Source: RPQJ01 sp044226195
GTDB taxonomy: Bacteria; Pseudomonadota; Gammaproteobacteria; Steroidobacterales; Steroidobacteraceae
NCBI GenBank assembly: GCA_044226195.1
Contig: JBGAHO010000005.1
Location: 58,180-122,179 of the forward strand
Length of the DNA: 64,000 nucleotides
Reading direction: 5' to 3'
In this document: positions 16,984-24,662 of the stretch, one piece after another
How positions within the stretch are numbered: position 1 is the first letter of the stretch
Layout of the letters: each line of letters starts with the position of its first letter
Translations under genes and position numbers: made by a program
The notes under the pieces: generated by a model
What the model was told of the DNA's origin: nothing
Databases searched by the model: none
Seen by the model: only the letters and a program-made list of their open reading frames with translations

Positions 16984-18233
16984 ACGCACAGGCCCAGCCC
17001 GATCCGGCGACCTACCAGTTCAACCCGGCGGATCCCGACCTGATCCGCGACCCGTATCCGTACTACCGCGTGATGCGCGACGCACCGGGCCTGCATCGCG
17101 CGGCCGGCGGGTACTGGGTGGCCGCGCGGCACGCCGACGTGCGCGAGGTGCTGACGAATCCCGCCTTCGGGCAGGGCGATTTCGTGAAGAACATCCAGCT
17201 GTTCTACGGGCCGGCCTTCGACCCGATGCAGCACTCGTCCTACCGCTGGCTCTCGGAAGTGTTCCTGATGCAGGACCCTCCCGCGCACACGCGCCTGCGC
17301 AAGCTCGTCGCCTCGGCCCTCACGCCGAAGCGCGTGGCAGCCATGCAGCCGCGCATCGAGGCGATCACCGCCGAACTGCTCGACAAGGTCGAGGGCCGCG
17401 GCCGCATGGAAGTGCTGTGGGACTTCGCCTACCAGCTGCCGACGCTGGTGATGTGCGACATGCTCGGCCTCGAGGAATCGGAGCGCACGCCCGAGAACCT
17501 CGCGCGGCTCACGCGGGCCGTCGCGGAATCGTTCATCGTCTTCGAGACGCGCGTGCTGTCCGACGCCGAGATCGCGAACGCGAACGCGCAGATGGACTAT
17601 CTCAACGACTTCTTCGGCCGGCTGTACGAGCGCCGCAAGGCGCAGCCGCAGGACGACCTGACCAGCGACCTCGTGCAGGCGCGCGAGGACGGCGGCACGC
17701 AGCTGAGCCGTGCGGAACTCGTCAACGTCGTCATCGCGATGTTCGGCGCCGGCTTCGAGACCACCGCGCACCTGATCGGCAACGGCCTGCTGACGCTGCA
17801 CCGCGAACCGAACCAGTGGCAGATCCTGGTGCGCGACCCGGCGACGTACGCGCCGACGACGGTGGAGGAAGTGCTGCGCTTCGAGTCGTCGCTGCAGGGC
17901 AGCTATCGCACGGCGCTGCAGGCCGTGACGATCGGCGGCACCGCCGTCCAGCCCGGCGAGAAGGTGCTGTGCGGACTCGGGTCGGCCAATCGCGACGGGG
18001 ACGTGTTCGAGCGCCCGGACACCATGGACATCACGCGCCGCGACACGCGCATCCTGTCGTTCGGCGGCGGCATCCACCACTGCATCGGGCAGCAGCTGGC
18101 GCGCCTGGAAGGGCGCGTCGCCTTCACGGCGATCGCGAGCCGGCTGCCGCAAATGACGATCGATACCGCGAATCCCGCGTGGCGCCCGGGCTTCCTGTTC
18201 CGCGGCCTCAAGGAACTGCACGCGGCCTGGTGA
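16980..18233 (+). CDS. cytochrome P450
   Basis: A 417-residue soluble class I bacterial P450. The heme-binding loop is FGGGIHHCIG with the thiolate Cys at residue 368. The I-helix oxygen-activation motif is GAGFETT (256-262), where the acidic residue is Glu. The K-helix ExxR is EEVLR. It needs a ferredoxin and reductase, and none is encoded nearby. It would hydroxylate the compound brought in by the receptor of the same operon. The I-helix AGxET pattern is seen in several terpene and fatty-acid hydroxylases, but substrate cannot be read from sequence. The end of the operon faces the crotonase gene tail to tail, with 30 bases between and no clear terminator. Confidence 0.93.
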   Translation: MNAQAQPDPATYQFNPADPDLIRDPYPYYRVMRDAPGLHRAAGGYWVAARHADVREVLTNPAFGQGDFVKNIQLFYGPAFDPMQHSSYRWLSEVFLMQDPPAHTRLRKLVASALTPKRVAAMQPRIEAITAELLDKVEGRGRMEVLWDFAYQLPTLVMCDMLGLEESERTPENLARLTRAVAESFIVFETRVLSDAEIANANAQMDYLNDFFGRLYERRKAQPQDDLTSDLVQAREDGGTQLSRAELVNVVIAMFGAGFETTAHLIGNGLLTLHREPNQWQILVRDPATYAPTTVEEVLRFESSLQGSYRTALQAVTIGGTAVQPGEKVLCGLGSANRDGDVFERPDTMDITRRDTRILSFGGGIHHCIGQQLARLEGRVAFTAIASRLPQMTIDTANPAWRPGFLFRGLKELHAAW

Positions 18234-18263
18234 CCGGACGCTGCGTCGGCGAGGCGGTGCCCC

Positions 18264-19049
18264 TCAGCCCTTGGCGCGGTCCAGGAATGCGCGCATGCGC
18301 GAGCGAAAGCCTTCCTCGCCGCTCAGCAGGGTCTGCTGGCGATCCTCGTTGGCGATCGCCGCCTCGAGGCTCGGGGCGGCGAGGCCCACTTCGAGTCCCT
18401 GCTTGGTGAGCGCGAGGCCGACCGGGTCGGCCTGCAGCAGCTGCTGCACGACGCGCTCGCCGGTGGCGGCCAGTTCCTCCCGCGCGACGACGCCCGAGAC
18501 GAAGCCGAGCGCGAGCGCCCGCGGCGCGTCGAGGAACGCGCCGGTCAGCAGCAGTTCCGACGCGACCGACGCGCCGACGAGGCGGGGCAGGCGGTAGCTC
18601 ATGCCGACGTCGCAGCCCGAGAGGCCCACCTTGATGAACGCGGCATTCATGCGCGTGTCGGGCGTGCAGTAGCGGATGTCGGAGCCGACCGCGAGCGCGA
18701 AGCCGCCGCCGGATGCCGCCCCGTGCAGCAGGCACACGACCGGCTGCGGGCAGCGGCGCATGGCGACGAAGATGCTGCTGAGCCGCTGCTGGAATGCCAG
18801 CCGCGCCGGCATGTCGAGGCGGGTGATCAGGTCGGTCATTTCGCGCAGGTCGAGGCCTGCGCAGAATGCCGGGCCCGCGCCCTGCAGCACCGCGACGCGA
18901 GTGGCCCGGTCGTTGCCGAGGCGGCCGAAGTAGTCGGCCAACTCGTCGATCATGCGCGCGCTCATGGCGTTGAGCGCGTCCGGCCGGTCCAGCGTGACCC
19001 AGTCGACCGCGGCGCGCGTCTCGATGCGGAAACTCTCGTAGGCGCTCAT
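18264..19049 (-). CDS. enoyl-CoA hydratase/isomerase family protein (crotonase fold)
   Basis: A 261-residue crotonase-fold enzyme acting on a CoA thioester. Oxyanion-hole residues are visible in the AFCAGLDL and GAASGGGFALAV motifs. The region that normally holds the second catalytic Glu reads FIKVGLSGCDVGMSYRLPRLVG, so Asp stands where many hydratases have Glu. The same wording occurs in a subset of bacterial crotonases, which may be isomerases or hydratases for branched substrates. It is the second gene of a leftward pair with the SDR (9-base gap). Both share a control region with the mutase, so it probably acts in the same pathway, before or after the rearrangement. Confidence 0.85.
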   Translation of the reverse strand: MSAYESFRIETRAAVDWVTLDRPDALNAMSARMIDELADYFGRLGNDRATRVAVLQGAGPAFCAGLDLREMTDLITRLDMPARLAFQQRLSSIFVAMRRCPQPVVCLLHGAASGGGFALAVGSDIRYCTPDTRMNAAFIKVGLSGCDVGMSYRLPRLVGASVASELLLTGAFLDAPRALALGFVSGVVAREELAATGERVVQQLLQADPVGLALTKQGLEVGLAAPSLEAAIANEDRQQTLLSGEEGFRSRMRAFLDRAKG

Positions 19050-19058
19050 GGCGAGTCC

Positions 19059-19847
19059 TCAGCGGTTGGCGAGCACGCCGCCGTCGAGCGGGATCACGTT
19101 GCCGGTCATGTAGGCACCCGCGCGCGAGCTCAGGTACAGCGCGAGGCCGGCGATGTCGTCCGCCCGGCCCGGCCGGTGCAGCGGGATGAAGCCCATCATC
19201 TCGTCGCGGCGGCCGTCGTCCTTCATCACGAAGTGCGTCATCTTCGACGGGAAGAAGCCGGGTGCGATGGCATTGACGAGGATGCGACGCGGCGCGAGCT
19301 CGGCGGCGAGCGACACGGTGAGGTGGTGGATTGCCGCCTTGCTGGCACCGTACGACCACGCCTTCAGCACCTGGCCGGTGATCCCGTACACGGAGCCGAT
19401 GTTGATCACGCGTGCCGGATCGTCCTCGCCCACGGCCGCCTCGAGGCGCGGCAGCAGCGCCTGGACGAGCTGGAACGGCGCGCGCACGTTCACCGCCATG
19501 ACCGAATCGAAGGCCGAGGCCGGGAAGGCCTCGACCGGGGCACCCCAGGTGATGCCGGCGTTGTTGATCAGCACGTGCAGGCGCGGCTCGTCCGCGAGGG
19601 CCCGCACCACCGCGTCGATGCCCTCCGTCGTCGCCACGTCGCCCTGGACCGCGCGGACGTCCCCGAGCGGGGCGAGTGCCGCGCGCGTCGCCTCGAGCGG
19701 CTCCGGCTTGCGGCCGGTGATGAAGACCCGCGCTCCGGCCCGCACGAAGCCCTCGGCCATCATCCGCCCGATGCCGGACGAGCCGCCGGTGATCAGCACC
19801 GTCTTGCCCTGCACCGAAAACAGTCGTTCGAGCTGCTGGCTGTCCAT
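19059..19847 (-). CDS. short-chain dehydrogenase/reductase
   Basis: A 262-residue classical SDR. The coenzyme motif is TGGSSGIG, followed by LINNAG, the catalytic Ser in INIGSVYG and the YGASKAA motif with catalytic Tyr and Lys. The C-terminal half has the usual NAIAPGFFPSKM and MTGNVIPLDGG motifs. The residue after the second strand (ITGRKPE) has Arg and Lys, hinting at NADP(H). ATG 19847 has AGGGG 8 nt upstream; a GTG 6 bases earlier is possible. It is the first gene of the leftward unit and diverges from the mutase across 141 bases with overlapping promoter elements. It likely interconverts an alcohol and ketone of a pathway intermediate. Confidence 0.9.
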   Translation of the reverse strand: MDSQQLERLFSVQGKTVLITGGSSGIGRMMAEGFVRAGARVFITGRKPEPLEATRAALAPLGDVRAVQGDVATTEGIDAVVRALADEPRLHVLINNAGITWGAPVEAFPASAFDSVMAVNVRAPFQLVQALLPRLEAAVGEDDPARVINIGSVYGITGQVLKAWSYGASKAAIHHLTVSLAAELAPRRILVNAIAPGFFPSKMTHFVMKDDGRRDEMMGFIPLHRPGRADDIAGLALYLSSRAGAYMTGNVIPLDGGVLANR

Positions 19848-19912
19848 GTGCACGGCCCCTCCCCGGGGCGAAGACTGATGTTTATGAAGAAAAAGAAACC
19901 GCTGGTAGATTT

Positions 19913-19931
19913 TTTATACCGTCAGTATACT
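19913..19931. promoter_or_regulatory. overlapping divergent -10 boxes inside an inverted repeat
   Basis: The region contains a rightward TATACT (19926-19931) towards the mutase and a leftward TATAAA (complement of 19913-19918) towards the SDR. Both overlap a 5-5-5 inverted repeat, TATAC-CGTCA-GTATA (19915-19929). A regulator bound there would block both directions. The 45 bases to the left are unusually AT-rich for this genome. No clear -35 was found for either direction. Confidence 0.5.
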
Positions 19932-19988
19932 CGATGGCGTCCACCGGGTCATGCCGCCCGGGGCACTCGGCCGACGGGGGATCATGCA

Positions 19989-21623
19989 ATGCGACGGCAC
20001 GACAAGGCACCGCCGGTATACCAGACGCGCTCCGGCATCCCGCTGCAGGCCAGCTACGGCCCGGGCGACGTGCCGGAGGGCGCCCGTGGCATCGTCGGCC
20101 TGCTGCCGGGCCAGGCCCCGTACCACCGCGGCTGCTTCCCGCAGGGCTATCGCACCAAGCCCTGGCGCATCTTCCAGCTGTCCGGCTTCGGCAAGCCCGA
20201 GGACGAGAACGAGCGCATCAAGTTCCTGCTGAAGAACGGCGAGACGGGCTTCCTGATGGAGCACGATCGCAATACGGCGGACCACCTCTACAACGTCGAC
20301 CACCCCGACGTGGTCGCGCGGCGCGAGGACGTCGGCCTCACCGGCGCCGTGATGCAGAGCATCCGCGAGACCGCGATCTGCATGGACGGCCTGCCGATCG
20401 AGAGCACCTACGGCCACGCGGGCGGTGCCGTCGTGCAGCACGCGCCGTTCGCGCTCGCCGCCTACTGGACGGTGGCGAAGCGTCGCGGCCTCCCGCTCGC
20501 GCAGCTCGGCGGTACCGGCCAGAGCGACTTCTTCCTGACCTATCTCGGCTGCGTCACCAAGCAGCAGGTCCCGACCGCGGCGGGGCTGCGCCTCAACGCG
20601 GACATCATCGAGTTCTGCGGCGAGCACCTGCCGAAGTGGGTGCCGGTGTCGATCGCCGGCTACAACGGCGGCGACACGGGCCTCAACGCGTGGCAGGAAC
20701 TCGGCGCGGTCATGGCGAACGCCATCGAGTACCTCGACGAGGTCAAGCGCCGCGGCCGCATGGACATGACGGCGGCCGCGCACCGCGTCGGCGGCGTGAA
20801 CTTCCGAGTGACGATGGAGATCTTCGAGGACGCCAGCAAGCTGCGCGCGGCCCGCAAGATGTGGCACCGCCTGCTCACCGAGCGGTACGGCATCACCGAC
20901 GAGCGTGCGCTCAAGATGCGCATCCACATCGTGACGTCGGGCGCGTACATGACCTACCAGCAGCCGTTCAACAACATCGTGCGCGGCACGCTGATGGCGC
21001 TCGCGGCCGTGCTCGGCGGCACGCAGTCGCTGGGCGTCGCGGGCTACGACGAAGCCATCTCGATCCCGAGCGAGCACGCGCACCAGATGTCGGTGCGCAT
21101 CCAGCAGATCCTCGAGCACGAGACCAACATTCCGGCGGTCGCCGATCCGCTCGGCGGCTCGTACTACGTCGAGGCGCTCACCGCGGAGCTCGAGCGTCGC
21201 GCCTGGGACTTCGTCGACCAGATCCTCGGCCAGGGCGGCTTCCTCGCGACCATCGATTCGGGCTGGCTGCATGCGCGTGCGCGTGAGAATCAGCACGCGC
21301 AGGCGCTGGCGGAGCTGGACGGCCGCCTGAAGGTCGTCGGCGTCACCGATTTCAAGGAAGACATCACGCCGTTCGAGGTGGATGGCTTCCCGCCGGTGAA
21401 CGATGCGTACGACGTGGCGATGGAGCGGCTCAGGGCCGTGCGTCGCGAGCGTCACGAGGCGGGTGCGACCGCCGCCCTGAAGAACCTCGAGCGCGTCTGC
21501 CGCGGCTCGGAGAACATCATGCCGGCCATGATGCAGGCGCTCGATGCCGAGGTGACGCTCGGCGAGATCGGCGAGGTGTATCGCCAGGCCTGGGGCGACT
21601 GGAAGACCCCGGAACTGGTGTAA
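19989..21623 (+). CDS. B12-dependent acyl-CoA mutase, large subunit, divergent
   Basis: A 544-residue relative of methylmalonyl-CoA, isobutyryl-CoA and 2-hydroxyisobutyryl-CoA mutase large subunits, carrying the substrate-binding TIM barrel but no B12 domain (that is the next gene). Family landmarks include PYHRGCF..GYRTKPW, the LGGTGQSD segment aligning with GTIQND of methylmalonyl-CoA mutase (Gln178), KLRAARKMW, and ADPLGGSYYVEALT near residue 385. The strongly conserved catalytic His of the SGYH motif is replaced: the site reads AGYNGGDTG, with Asn at 226. The segment aligning with PPQPSMR reads PTAAGLR. This implies altered substrate or chemistry. ATG 19989 follows GGGGGA. It catalyses a radical carbon-skeleton rearrangement if active; the substrate is unknown. 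Confidence 0.82.
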   Translation: MRRHDKAPPVYQTRSGIPLQASYGPGDVPEGARGIVGLLPGQAPYHRGCFPQGYRTKPWRIFQLSGFGKPEDENERIKFLLKNGETGFLMEHDRNTADHLYNVDHPDVVARREDVGLTGAVMQSIRETAICMDGLPIESTYGHAGGAVVQHAPFALAAYWTVAKRRGLPLAQLGGTGQSDFFLTYLGCVTKQQVPTAAGLRLNADIIEFCGEHLPKWVPVSIAGYNGGDTGLNAWQELGAVMANAIEYLDEVKRRGRMDMTAAAHRVGGVNFRVTMEIFEDASKLRAARKMWHRLLTERYGITDERALKMRIHIVTSGAYMTYQQPFNNIVRGTLMALAAVLGGTQSLGVAGYDEAISIPSEHAHQMSVRIQQILEHETNIPAVADPLGGSYYVEALTAELERRAWDFVDQILGQGGFLATIDSGWLHARARENQHAQALAELDGRLKVVGVTDFKEDITPFEVDGFPPVNDAYDVAMERLRAVRRERHEAGATAALKNLERVCRGSENIMPAMMQALDAEVTLGEIGEVYRQAWGDWKTPELV

Positions 21624-21633
21624 GGAGGCGCCC

Positions 21634-22029
21634 ATGCACACTTCCCCGCGCATCCTGCTCGCGAAGACGGCGCTCGACGGCCACTGGCGCGGCATCTCGG
21701 TGGTCGCCCGCGCGCTGCGCGACGGCGGCTTCCACGTCATCCTCGGCGGCATGATCACCGGCCCGGAGATCGTCCGCGCCGCCATCGACGAGGACGTGGA
21801 CCTGGTCGGTCTCAACATCGGCGGGCACGTCGAAGTCGCGGAGCGCATCATCGGCGAGATCCGCAAGTCGCGTCCGGAGCTGCCGGTGTTCGCCGGTGGC
21901 GTGCTGCCGCCGTGGGCGGCGAAGCGTCTGCAGGCCATCGGCGTCGAGGTGTATCCGCCGGGCTCGAGCCTCGACGACATCGTCGATGCGGCGCGCCGGC
22001 TCACCGGCCAGGCCGCCGCGAGCGCGTAA
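21634..22029 (+). CDS. B12-binding small subunit of acyl-CoA mutase
   Basis: A 131-residue stand-alone cobalamin-binding domain, the size of IcmB or HcmB. It carries the base-off/His-on motif: Lys11, Asp15 and His17 in AKTALDGHWRG, where His17 would ligate cobalt. The second motif, SxL in most family members, reads GLNIGGH, so the usual Ser is Asn. The third motif is the FAGGVLPP glycine pair. It begins 10 bases after the large subunit, so the two form one transcript and a heteromeric enzyme. No mobile-element or frameshift signs are seen, and both subunits diverge at conserved sites together, which argues for a specialised family rather than a decaying gene. Confidence 0.9.
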   Translation: MHTSPRILLAKTALDGHWRGISVVARALRDGGFHVILGGMITGPEIVRAAIDEDVDLVGLNIGGHVEVAERIIGEIRKSRPELPVFAGGVLPPWAAKRLQAIGVEVYPPGSSLDDIVDAARRLTGQAAASA

Positions 22030-22091
22030 GCGTCAAGGCGCGCGTAACGGCGCGCTACGGGCTGCGATAGCGCATTCGGTTCGGGGTCTCT

Positions 22092-22321
22092 TCGCAGGGA
22101 CGCCGTAAATCCATCCCTGGAGGCTCCGGCCGCGACGTCCATGTCGCGGCCGAAACGAGCAGCTACGCACCGGCGCCTCGCTGCCGCGAGCGCGGCTTCC
22201 TCCGCGCCTGCGCGCGGCCTCGAGCGCCTTCGGCTCGGTGCTCTTCACCAGGGCCGTGCGCCGCAGACGCGGCGCACAAGCGCCCGGAGCCCCCATGGAC
22301 GGGTTTACGGCGTCCCTGCGA
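22092..22321. repeat. 230-bp element with imperfect 38-nt terminal inverted repeats
   Basis: The left end (22092-22129) and the reverse complement of the right end (22284-22321) agree at 34 of 38 positions and share the core GCAGGGACGCCGTAAA. Between them are about 150 bases with an inner perfect 10-bp hairpin, CGGCCGCGAC (22127-22136) with GTCGCGGCCG (22143-22152). No protein-coding content is credible. Size and structure suit a miniature inverted-repeat element or a large palindromic intergenic repeat. It fills most of the 368-base gap between the convergent mutase and MeaB genes and might also act as a bidirectional terminator, although no T-run is present. Confidence 0.7.
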
Positions 22322-22397
22322 GGAGCGCCGGAGTCGGAGGCGCCAGGCAACCTCCCGATGGCGCCCGTGAGGACGTTGCGAGTCTCGAGGAGCTGCG

Positions 22398-23348
22398 CTA
22401 GCCGCGCAGCAAACGCGCGAGCAGATCGCGCGCCGCGGTATCGATGTCGAGCGCGCCGGCCTGCAGTTGCGGCAGCGCCCGCGCGAAGTCGTCCGACGCG
22501 AGTGCCGCGGCCGATCGCCGCGCGAGTTCCGCGTCGATGAGCCCGTGCAGCGCGAGCTTGAGGAGCCGCTGCTGACGCGCCTCGAACGTGCCCGTGTCGA
22601 CGAGGTGTTGCCGATGCGCCGCGATCGCGTCCCACACGCCATCCGTGCCCCGGTCCTCGCTCGCCACCGTCTCGACGATCGGCGGGTGCCACGCATCCTT
22701 CGGCAGGTGGTTCACCGCCCGCTCGAGATCGAGCCGCGCGGCGGCCGCGCCGTCGCGGTCTGCCTTGTTGAGCACGAAGACGTCCGCCATTTCCATCAGT
22801 CCCGCCTTGACCGCCTGCACTTCGTCGCCCGCGCCCGGGTTCATCACGACGACCGTGGTGGTCGCCGCTTCGACGATGTCGAATTCCGTCTGGCCGACGC
22901 CGACCGTCTCGATGAAGATCCACGGCCAGCCGGCCGCGTCGAGCGCCCGGATCGCGAACGGCGTCGCAAGCGCGAGCCCGCCTGCACGGGATTCCGCCGT
23001 CATCGAGCGCACGAAAACACGCTCGTCGGCCGTGCTGTGCTCCATGCGCAGCCGGTCGCCAAGGACCGCGCCCTGCGTGAACGGCGACTTCGGGTCGAGC
23101 GCCAGCACCGCGACCCGGTCGTTGCGGCGCACGGCCGACTTGAGCAGGGATCCGACCAGCGTGGACTTGCCCGCCCCCGGCGCGCCGGTGATGCCGACGG
23201 TCCCCGCGCGCCCGGTTTGCCGGGAGAGCAGGGCGTCGATGCGCACCGCATCGACCGGGTGGCGGTCGATGAGGCTCAGCACGCGCGCCAGCGCGGCGCG
23301 GTCACCGTCGAGCAGCCGGGCGACCAGCTGCTCGTGGGCCGGGGTCAC
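22398..23348 (-). CDS. meaB: MeaB/ArgK-type GTPase chaperone of the acyl-CoA mutase
   Basis: A 316-residue G3E-family P-loop GTPase that loads and protects adenosylcobalamin in acyl-CoA mutases. Motifs are Walker A GAPGAGKST (55-63), the DPKSPFTQGAVLGDRLRM segment (family form DPSSPFTGGAxLGDRxRM), the ETVGVGQ Walker B region and NKAD. The GTG start overlaps the stop of the alcohol dehydrogenase gene as GTGA, so the two are translated together. It is transcribed towards the mutase genes from the other side of the inverted-repeat element. Linkage of a dedicated chaperone supports an active mutase despite its unusual residues. Confidence 0.92.
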   Translation of the reverse strand: MTPAHEQLVARLLDGDRAALARVLSLIDRHPVDAVRIDALLSRQTGRAGTVGITGAPGAGKSTLVGSLLKSAVRRNDRVAVLALDPKSPFTQGAVLGDRLRMEHSTADERVFVRSMTAESRAGGLALATPFAIRALDAAGWPWIFIETVGVGQTEFDIVEAATTTVVVMNPGAGDEVQAVKAGLMEMADVFVLNKADRDGAAAARLDLERAVNHLPKDAWHPPIVETVASEDRGTDGVWDAIAAHRQHLVDTGTFEARQQRLLKLALHGLIDAELARRSAAALASDDFARALPQLQAGALDIDTAARDLLARLLRG

Positions 23349-24514
23349 AGCGCCTTGCGCAGCAGCGGAATGAGTGCCTCGGCGTTGGCGATCGGGCGCG
23401 GGTTGGTGCCGCACCAGATGTCCTGGAACGTGTAGCCCGCGAGCGGGGCGAGGTCCGCTTCCTTGAGACCGACCGCCGTCAGGCTGCGCGGCATGCCGAG
23501 GCCGCGGATCGCTTCGTCCGCGAGCTCGTGCGCCGGTCGGTTCGGCTGGCCGAAGCCGAGGCTGATGAGCTTCTGGCGATGGCCGTTCACTTCGCGGTTG
23601 TACTCGAGCGCGAACGGCGCCATGACGCACGACGTGTAGCCGTGCGGGACGTTGAACGAGCCGCCGAGCGCGTGGCCCACGGCGTGGCTGATGCCCATCG
23701 GCAGGCCGCACACGATCGAGACCATCGAGCACCACGCACCCATCTGGCACATCTGGCGCGCCTCGAGGTCGGCGCCGTTGGCCTTCACGCGCGGCAGGCC
23801 CTGCGAGAGCAGGCGCACGGCGTTGATCGCCATGCCGTCGTAGAAGTCGTTCGAGTTGAGCGAGCCCAGCGTCTCGAACGCGTGGTCGAACGAGCGCACG
23901 CCCGTCGACATCCAGATCCACTCGGGCGTGTGCACGCAGATCGCCGGGTCGAGGATGATGGCGCGCGCCGTCATCTTCGGGTGCACGTAGCCCTGCTTGA
24001 CGTTGGTGACCTTGTCCGTCGCGCCCGAGAGCGCGTTGAACTCGCCGCCCGAGAGCGTGGTCGGCGCGATCACGACCGGGATGTCCGGGCCCTCGAACAC
24101 GGGCGCCGTCACGGTGTGATCCGCGTTCACGACGAGGTGGTAGGCCTCCATCGATTCCGGGGTGCGCAGGCCGTGCTTCAGGCACAGCGCGAGGATCTTG
24201 GTGAGGTCGGTCGCGGAGCCGCCGCCGATCGACACCAGCAGGTCGGGCTGCAGGGGCTCGGCCTTGCCGACCGCGGCGCTGACGTCCTCGCGCGGCACGT
24301 GCGGGCGCACGGCGTCGAACACGCCGACCAGCTTCGGCCCGAGCGCCTTGCGCACCTTCTCGATCACGTCGGTCTTGGTGTTGAGCGTGTGGCTGCAGAC
24401 GATGAACACGCGCTTCGCGCCGATCGTCTCTGCTTCCTGGGCGACGGCCTCGTGGAGGGGGCGGCCGCTGTGCACGCGCTCGAGGGACGTCAACGGAATC
24501 ATCGTGGAATACAT
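23345..24514 (-). CDS. iron-containing alcohol dehydrogenase, maleylacetate reductase-like
   Basis: A 389-residue group III dehydrogenase. The NAD-binding SIGGGSATDLTKILAL motif is at about residue 95. Metal-ligand motifs are SFDHAFET and the paired GISHAVGHALGGSFNVPHG, with histidines at the family positions. The PTTLSGGEF segment is shared with maleylacetate reductases and related enzymes rather than with ethanol dehydrogenases. It would oxidise an alcohol or reduce an aldehyde or keto acid intermediate. It is the first gene of the leftward unit ahead of meaB and diverges from the CoA ligase across 148 bases that hold a strong inverted repeat. The substrate is not deducible. Confidence 0.87.
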   Translation of the reverse strand: MYSTMIPLTSLERVHSGRPLHEAVAQEAETIGAKRVFIVCSHTLNTKTDVIEKVRKALGPKLVGVFDAVRPHVPREDVSAAVGKAEPLQPDLLVSIGGGSATDLTKILALCLKHGLRTPESMEAYHLVVNADHTVTAPVFEGPDIPVVIAPTTLSGGEFNALSGATDKVTNVKQGYVHPKMTARAIILDPAICVHTPEWIWMSTGVRSFDHAFETLGSLNSNDFYDGMAINAVRLLSQGLPRVKANGADLEARQMCQMGAWCSMVSIVCGLPMGISHAVGHALGGSFNVPHGYTSCVMAPFALEYNREVNGHRQKLISLGFGQPNRPAHELADEAIRGLGMPRSLTAVGLKEADLAPLAGYTFQDIWCGTNPRPIANAEALIPLLRKAL

Positions 24515-24605
24515 GGACGGCTCCGCGGTATGTGGTTGTCGTAGGACCCTGGCCGGTCGATTGTATCGAGGTTACCGATGGTGTACAAAGGATTACCGAC
24601 AGGAA

Positions 24606-24627
24606 GGTACCAACACTGATTGGTATC
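24606..24627. promoter_or_regulatory. inverted-repeat operator candidate between the dehydrogenase and CoA ligase genes
   Basis: TACCAA-CACTGA-TTGGTA (24608-24625) is a perfect 6-6-6 inverted repeat, with one further matching outer pair at 24606/24627. It lies 36 bases ahead of the CoA ligase start, within the 148-base divergent intergenic region. A TTACCGA heptamer also occurs twice just upstream. The TetR-type gene two positions downstream (26307) is the obvious candidate to bind it. No clear -10/-35 pair was assigned. Confidence 0.55.
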
Positions 24628-24662
24628 GGATCCGGCACGGGCCGGATGCCGCCGGGGGATCC

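Noticed and set aside
22141..22401. Small open frame on the plus strand inside the inverted-repeat element
   Set aside because: No ribosome-binding site, Arg/Ala/Pro-rich translation, and it crosses the right-hand repeat. Not credible as a gene.
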